Shown here one piece after another: positions 13,601 to 22,600 of a stretch of DNA of 60,000 bases. Under the pieces are notes generated by a model. It was not told where the DNA came from. It saw only the letters and a list, made by a program, of their open reading frames with translations, and did no database searches. The DNA is from Apostichopus japonicus (lineage: Eukaryota; Echinodermata; Holothuroidea; Aspidochirotida; Stichopodidae), in NCBI RefSeq assembly GCF_037975245.1, contig NC_092580.1, forward strand, positions 7,974,501 through 8,034,500, read 5' to 3'. Made by a program: the position numbers and the translations under genes. Every line of letters starts with the position of its first letter. Positions within the stretch are counted from its first letter, which is position 1.

Positions 13601-16600
13601 GATTGCTAAAGCTTTGATTTTGTTTTGACAGGGAAGGGAGGTGAGAGGAGGGGATGATGTGGACAGGGAGGTGAGAGGAGGGGATGTGGACAGGGAAGGG
13701 AGGGAGGGGGGTTGGGAATAGAGAGTAGAATGAACATTTAATGGAAAATAATATTAAGGGATGATTAAGCAATATTCTATTACCATTAAATCTATATCTT
13801 GATATTCCACATGATAATCAATTGTTTGGCCCTTATTAGCATCTATAACATTTTATCGGCCTTCTAATTGATTCATGATTAGAAGAAAGATAGATTGTCC
13901 CCTTTCTTGGCGAGTCATTGCCGAAAGTAAAAGGTGTCTTTGCAATTGTAATGGCGTATGTATTTGCATGTAGTATGATTGAGTGGGTATGCAGTATGAT
14001 GCCCAAGCTTGTTAACACGATAACTCATAAAGACAAGAACCCCATTAAAATTGGTTCAGGTCAAAGGTCATTAGAGGTCAACAGAGGTCAAAGTCTGAAA
14101 ACCTTGTAAACACGATATAACTCAAAAGTACATGATGGTTGAAGGTTTATAGTTGATTTGTAGATTACCCTTGGTGATTACAAGAATTTTACTAAACTTG
14201 ATGGATGTGTCAAAGGTCATTTGAGGTCGACAGAGGTCAATTTCTGTAGTGAAGCTTCGATGAACTTTGTACATGATAGGTGGATTCGCAGCATTGGTGC
14301 AAGAACTGCAGCCTTGCAGATCATGTGAAGTCAATATTAGTCAACATTTCAATATGTTGTTCTAAGTGAACTTTACTGTATAATGTTTTCATACCAAATA
14401 TAACAAGGAGTCACCAAGCTAGTTGGCTTTCTCTTCTTTTAAAAACAGAAACCTTACAGATACTCTACTCCAATTGTGTCAGGACACCCAACAATCCCGT
14501 CTGGAATGAAACTGGAATCAACTGTAATGCGACTTTAAATGAATATTTATCATATTTACAGGTGAGTTTGAATGATCACATATATCAAACACACTGAGTT
14601 ATCCTTGCTATCCCCCCCCCCACCCACCCACCTGCATTACCAACTTTTATAGACACCAGTATCTATGCTCAATAAACTCTTGGTAACAAAAGTGGGATAA
14701 TTTTAATAAATTTTTATGGTTCATATTATTTTCAGACCCGAACTATTGACGAGGATAACATTGCCGACATCAGCGAACAACTCGCGAACGCGTCTGTAAA
14801 ATTGGATAATGAGGGCGGTATGGCAGAATTGACAAAGTTAGCCCAATTGATAGGAGATATAACGAATATCACAGGCCCTAAAGATCCTGCGGTGAGTTTA
14901 AAACAAAGGTCATTGATTGGTATTGGCCCAACTAATTTGCTAGAAAATCAGATATTGGTCACCCATGCTCAAAATTCAATCAGCATTATACACTAGCTAA
15001 TTCAAACGTTGTTCCCCACACTGATTGTTCATCGTCTATTTAAACAACCCTTAATGTCTGGGCAGATAGTATTGTTGGCTTGGGTAAAATAACGCCCTGA
15101 CCCTTATATGCAAATTAGGCTATGTACATTTGCTTTGAAAAGCTGTTACAGGCTAGTTATGTGAAGTTGTCCAAGGCAAAATACAATCCTTCAAATACAG
15201 CATTGACTTCAAGTAAATATGTATTCTGTCAAACGCCTCACATTAACTAACCCCCCCCCCCCCCCCTCTTTCCCACTCCACCTTACTGTGTTCACATGGG
15301 ACATAGAAAGAGGAATGATCCAACACTTTTTTAAATATTTTAGGTAAGCCGAGAATGTAGTTGGTTTGCAGGTTGTGGGAAGGTTTCTTGATTCTTTTGT
15401 AACTTTGTCCATTCATCCTACTACTTTTCTTACAAATAACCTCTCCGCGATTTGGTTAGCTTTCATCTTTCCCAAGTTTGTTGTTGCAGCCATCCAATAC
15501 CATGAACTATATAATCATTGTTTGCTTTTTCGCCATACTTCTCCAGGTGGTGGATAGCTTGGCTGTGACGATCAGTAATATTATCTCCGTCGACCAACAA
15601 ATTCTGGACGACTTAAACCAACAGGGCATGTTAAGCGTCATCGCTCAGGCTTTCGAACAAGTTCTAAACGAGGTTATAGTCAACAATGAAACGGGAACCT
15701 ATTCCCAGGGCACCGAAAATATAGCCACGATGGTAAGAATTTATCAAAAGCATCGACTACAGTAGTAGGTTTGAAAATGACATTTGCAAATGTGTCTAGG
15801 GAATACATTCTTTGGAAAGTGTTTTGTGGTATGAAATAGTGTCGGTAATCTGTTTGGTATCTATAAATAGCATTTATAAATTTGGGATTATTTTCCAAAT
15901 TTGAGAGAATTTGTTGATGCTTTTTAAACTAATCGTATTTTAAGGTATGAGAAAGGAATTGAAGAGGGTTTTACAAATAGCTGCTTAGCAACATGGAATA
16001 TAGTGTTGTCTTCCCTATAACATTACTAATGTTTCAATGTATGTGCTATGGTTATATCCCTTGAAGAGAATGTTTTACTATACCTGTCACGTCCAGTCCT
16101 TTAAAAACACAAACTTGTTATATACTTGTCATGTTCCTGTTATGTACTTGTTATGTACCTAGCTAGCTGTTCATACTTGTTATGTACTTGGTGAGTACCT
16201 GTTATATACATGTTTGTATGCAGTTACTATGTACTGACCTGTTATATATGTGTTATGTACTTGTTATATACGTACACAATACTTACATACTTACATCATA
16301 TACAAATCAGGAAAATATTTGTCACTCGTAATTGAGCATGCGATGACATTAACAAGGGGCTGTATGCGATCTCACAAAGAAAAACATAAATTAAGCTGAC
16401 ATATTTGGAGGCACTTCACTGAATCTGCAGCCAGCCATAAACATTACAACATATACTGCCGTAGTGATCATTTTAAGCCCATCATTTCTTTTGCTGATGG
16501 TCTCAGGGTGTATTAATTACAACAGGTTTTTAAGGGTCGTATCACAGAGTGGTCGTTATCTTTTCCATCTTTTTTTTCTTCAGGTAGTAGAAGGAGATCC

Positions 16601-19600
16601 CTCCATGCTCATAGATTTTAGTGTCGGAACGTTCCCGGCGGATTTCGAGAATAGTAACGACACAGCATTTGAGATGATACAACAACTAAATGCATCTGAA
16701 GTCAACCAGAAAATTCCCGGAAACGCCACAAATGTGTTCCTCTTTCCGCCTGAGCTTCAGGACCAGCTGACTTCTGACACCGCAAGAGTCGCTTTTGCTG
16801 TTTACCGAACACCTTCCTTGTTTTCTTCAAGACATTATAATCAGATTAATAACGAACAAACTGATTACAATCGAAGAGTGAAGAGGAGATACGGACCAAA
16901 TACAAGAGTGGTATCAACCACTGTCATGTCTGGGGACCAAATCATTCGTGAATGGGGTGATGGCAGTACCACCTTCAGACAATGGTACAGGGTGTTAAAC
17001 GTGAGTTCTACCTGATATGTAATAGGTCGACCACTGTCATGTCTGGGGACCAAACCATTCGTGAATGGGGTGATGGCAATACCACCTTCAGACAATGGTA
17101 CAGGGTGTTAAACGTGAGTTCTACCTGATATGTAATAGGTCGACCACTGTCATGTCTGGGGACCAAACCATTCGTGAATGGGGTGATGGCAATACCACCT
17201 TCAGACAATGGTACAGGGTGTTAAACGTGAGTTCTACCTGATATGTAATAGGTCGACCACTGTCATGTCTGGGGACCAAACCATTCGTGAATGGGGTGAT
17301 GGCAATACCACCTTCAGACAATGGTACAGGGTATTAAACGTGAGTTCTACCTGATATGTAATAGGTCGACCACTGTCATGTCTGGGGACCAAACCATTCG
17401 TGAATGGGGTGATGGCAATACCACCTTCAGACAATGGTACAGGGTGTTAAACGTGAGTTCTACCTGATATGTAATAGGTCGACCACTGTCATGTCTGGGG
17501 ACCAAACCATTCGTGAATGGGGTGATGGCAGTACCACCTTCAGACAATGGTACAGGGTGTTAAACGTGAGTTCTACCTGATATGTAATAGGTCGACCACT
17601 GTCATGTCTGGGGACCAAACCATTCGTGAATGGGGTGATGGCAATACCACCTTCAGACAACGGTACAGGGTGTTGAACGTGAGTTCTACCTGATATGTAA
17701 TAGGTCGACCACTGTCATGTCTGGGGACCAAACCATTCGTGAATGGGGTGATGGCAGTACCACCTTCAGACAATGGTACAGGGTGTTAAACGTGAGTTCT
17801 ACCTGATATGTAATAGGTCGACCACTGTCATGTCTGGGGACCAAACCATTTGTGAATGGGGTGATGGCAGTACCACCTTAAGACAATGGTACAGGGTGTT
17901 AAACGTGAGTTCTACCTGATATGTAATAGGTCGACCACTGTCATGTCTGGGGACCAAACCATTCGTGAATGGGGTGATGGGAGTACCACCTTTAGACAAT
18001 GGTATAGGGTATTAAACGTGAGTTCTACCTGACATGCAATAGGTCAAGTTCCCTAGGCAGGTTTCCTGGGTATTATTATTAATTGAATTGTGGGTTTTCT
18101 ATCTTAGAAGGAAGATATAAGGAAGGGGTTTGGTTTGGAGGGTTGATTTTTCAACACTTATAGTTTGAAGGAGATAAAGGGTTGAAGAAGGTGGATGGAC
18201 ATAGCGTTAAGATATGTTTACACGAGATGATAAATTGTTGATGATAAATCATGAGATTGTAGTGGATGGTGGGTATAAAATGTTGTTTTTGGTCACCCAT
18301 ATACCACTGTTTAAGACAAGATCAATTGTAATAGCAAGCATGATTCTATATGTGGTAACACTGAAATATGTGTTTAATTCTATTTCATATCAATCTTGTG
18401 TATGCTCGAATTTGATGTGAAATTGGCAGCATGTTACACATGAAAAATGGAGATGACTGCGGCGGGGAGGGGGGGGGGGGCGGGGAGGTAGTCAATTTAA
18501 GAATATATTTCTCTTCAATGAAATGCATGCTTCTTTGATTTTGTTTGAAATGTTCTTAGGGAGGAGCTTCTGGGGTAAACCTAACTAATACAGACAATTA
18601 CGTTTACTTTGATGATACCATTGAAGTTCTTTCCTTTTGTTTTAATGTTCTAGACGGACCTTCTAGCAGACGCTGAGGGTGCTTCCTGTACCTTTTGGAG
18701 TTTCAATGCCGATGGTGGTCGGGGAAACTGGTCCACCGATGGGTGCAAACTGGGAGGTTATGACCCGGAACGGAACCTGATCATGTGTGAATGCACTCAT
18801 CTCACAAACTTTGCCGTATTGATGGTACGTAACTCATCCATTGTTTTAATGATATGGGGATCTCAATCAGATCAAAAGATATCAAAACTTTGTAACACAC
18901 AGAGCCAAAAGTCACCATATTTCTTTCGTTGTCAACAAATTTTAAATCTGTTGCAACTACTCATACCAGTAAGCTTTTGGGTGTACAATAATTAGAAAAG
19001 TCTTCAGAGCTGCTAACACTCATTAACCTGCAAATGCATTATACATTACTCCTACAATTAATTCCAAGCCCCCATGATCCCCCCCCCCTTCCACACACAC
19101 ACACCCAGTCCTGCACAAAGTACATTAAGTGCTTTCCATTCGCTTCTACACATTCAGGTGTTTGACAAGATTAGACACTAGTTAATTGTCACAGTATTCA
19201 AAATCTCATTGGTAGTGTCAAACATGGTTCTTTCAACTAAAGTTTGCACAGGGATGACCATATTTTTTTCCTTTCTGGCCTATTCATTTTGTTGGGTAGG
19301 GTGGGATATTAGAGAGAGTGGGTGGGGGGATGGGGGATTAAAGGTATTCAAGGTAGCCAGTCATCCCCCATTAGAATGGACACAGAGTCTACCAGCTATA
19401 TACTTTGTGGCCTTAGGATGATGCATATTCCACTGTATGGGTGCTTGTCATAAATCATAGGCGTAGCCAGCATAGGAGCCTGATTTGATTTTTATAGAGG
19501 GGCTGTAACGACTTGCCCGAATCGATATTACAAAAATTGTTCACGTGCTCCGCAAACGTTCAACATGTTAATGTGCATATCATATAGGCATGCATCGGTT

Positions 19601-22600
19601 ATAACATCGCATGCCAATAACATACAATCATTTGCCGTGTTATTACCCTTCCATTTTGGTTAGAGTTATTGGGGAGCTGACGTTACAATAATAATGATAA
19701 TAATAATATCAGTTTAACCATTGAAAAACGCATTGCAAATGATTTTTCTTTTAGTAGGTGCCCGAAAAATTCTCAGCATATTGCCAGAATTTTCACAAAA
19801 ATTTTTGGTTGTGGGGGCTGCAGCCCCCCCAGCCCCCCCCCTCGCCTCCTACGCCTATGTATAAAACTAATAGACGTACCCCAGTTCTATTCAGGACAAC
19901 TTGGGAGGGGAACCCTTGGAAGGTAATGGCATTATCCCTCCTCATTTCAGTTGGTTACTCCACTATGCTGAATCCATCATGTGAGAGCAGGTCATCCATA
20001 GAAGTGATAGTGATTTTACAATAGAATTATATATGGTACATTTTACCTAGTTACCGTCCTTATTACTCTCATCTAATCCCGCCTTTTGCCGCCGCATTTG
20101 ATTCTATTTGCAGGATATCTATGAACATGACTCCCTCTCCGACACTCAATACACAATTCTGGAAGCTGTAACATTCTTTGGCTGCGCGGCTTCCATCCTC
20201 GGCCTGGGAGTAACATTTTTGGCGTTCATCTCTCACAAGTACGGTACATTTTTTAATTATCCTATATATTGAGTTCGGTCAATAGTTGACCTATATTTCA
20301 CTAATTAGAAAGAAATATTTCATCACTGTGGTAAATATTATAATTACAAAAGGATCACCAACACCACCTTATGTATATTGGTCATAAAATAAATTGATGA
20401 GGCAAACAACTTCTTATTCCTGAGGTCACAGCTAGTGAAAATCTAATTCCAGTCAAGAATTGTATTGCTTGTCGAAAATTTCTTTCTTTGTAGTTATTTG
20501 CTCATAATTGAATAAAAAGCATAATAAACTTATAGCTTAACGGAGTTAATTAATGGTCACATTCGATGAACTTCAAGTTTATGTCTTGCTGATTATGCAA
20601 GATTATCAGTAAACTTGTTTAAAATCCTGACGAGGTACTTGGTATATTTTATAAATAAACCTTTATTTGAAATGTTTAAATTTCTTCAGCTAGTTTTCAA
20701 TCAACATTTTTCTTTCAATGTTGCTTTCCTTTAAAGCTGTTTTCTCTGTCATTATCCTACAACAGTACAGCTATTTGTTTCGACCAATTCATTTTGCTTT
20801 TGTTTATCACCACAGATTTTTTTTTTTTTCTCACTTTGAATCATTGTCTGTTTTAGTCTGATCATTTGGTTAATATAGCTAATATTGTTAATGTAACAAA
20901 ACTTGTCACTTTGTAATAATAGCTACCTGTCAAACTACGGTATTAAAAAGTGTGAGGTGTATCTATGAAACCGATTAACGTGTAGAAAAGTCTATGTAGG
21001 TAAATATAATAACGTTAGGGGCCGTGATCTGACGTTTCGATTCAAGTAGGTACTTCTCCAGGGGCAGACTGAAAAACATACAAGTGGGACGGACAAGTTC
21101 ATTGGAACCCTGTAAGATGAATATATTTTGATATTTTACCTACACAAGCTGTTTGCAATAGATGCATCTAGCTTGTTCACCTATTTTCTCTCTCTCACTC
21201 TCTCTGAACCAATCTATGTGTTAGTTTCTCCCTATCTTATCTTCCCGCTACAGACGTCTCAGAGAGAAGAGGCCCAGCCAAATACTTATTTGGCTCAGTT
21301 TCAGTCTGCTGGGTCTTTACGTGTCTTTCCTCATCATGGCAGCGTTTGACTCAGAGAGGACTAGACAACTTCTGCCTCCTCTGCAGTGTAACATTTTAGC
21401 AGGGGTGACTCATTTCTTTACCCTGTCGTCGCTATGCTGGATGTTAGTAGAGGGCGTCAACATGTACATCTTGTTCGTGCGTATCGTCAACAACCACATC
21501 AGTCGTTTCATGTTGAAAGCGTTCCTGTTTGCAGAAGGTAATTTTAATAACAAAAAGAACTTTTTTACATAGAGGTTTACTGTTTAGTGAAATGTCATGA
21601 CCTGCTGGTGTAATACATGGGTGGATTGAAGGGAATAGAGGGGGACCAGAGAAGGGGAGGGGTGTGCTACAAGTTGTACTGCGGCAAGTAAAGCTGTTCA
21701 TTAGATGTTACATGATATAAAGCTTTTCATCCGAACACATTCGCGGTATTCCCGCATCATCTGAAAATGCTTTATCAAAGGATGACTGTGGGCTCAGATT
21801 TACTTTGGTATTCAATGGTATCTGTCCATAGCCCAGGATCTTCCTTGAAGACGGAGCCGCCAGCCCCCACCCCCCAGCCCCTTCACACGTGTACCGTACC
21901 TCTCAGAATTGAGGCTCAATACATGAAAGCTAACTTGGCGGACTATGGACTAGAGATGTTCAAACAAACAGACAAAAAAATTAATCTCTGTCTCCACTCT
22001 CCAAATCTCCAGACAAATTTTTTGACGTCTGGAAAATTCTTGCAACGTACGGCAAAAATATTGCAGCACCCCAATTTTGGGTCACACTCTATAGTTTGCG
22101 AACCGTCGTTGTAGAATGTTTGCTCCAAACACATAAAAGCTTTTACTACCTAGAAATTCTTGGATTGATGTGTTTACAATGTTTTACAACGATTGCAAGA
22201 CAAATGGTTTTGAATGTGGTCCAAATTGAGGGTTTAATATATGTTGTTCATATGAAATTAAAAGGACATGTCTTGGATATCAGAATTTATGTAGCAATAG
22301 ATTATAACATTAGGTCTGCACTGAGGAGCCAACATCAATTCAGCCTTAAAGAGGCAGCATTCACCATACTGTACCTAGTACAGTATATTGCAAGCTGATT
22401 ATCTTGAAAACTGAAATATCTAAAATATTTAAAGAACATTATTAATCACTCTGTGTAATTTTCTCTGCGATTTCAGTTGGATTATATACTGTACAATAAA
22501 ATCCTTCTTTCATTGAAGTTGACAATAGGCGAGTCATACTCACCCAGTTGGGAACATTTTTTGGTTTTCTATACTGTATTTTCATATCCTGCTTCAAAGC

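Noticed and set aside
16865-17999. Series of nearly identical 66-codon minus-strand frames
   Set aside because: Antisense of the 113-bp array; one per unit, created by the repeat and not by selection on protein.
16917-18043. CRISPR-like regular repeats
   Set aside because: Direct contiguous repeats without spacers, in a eukaryotic intron; a tandem duplication, not a CRISPR array.
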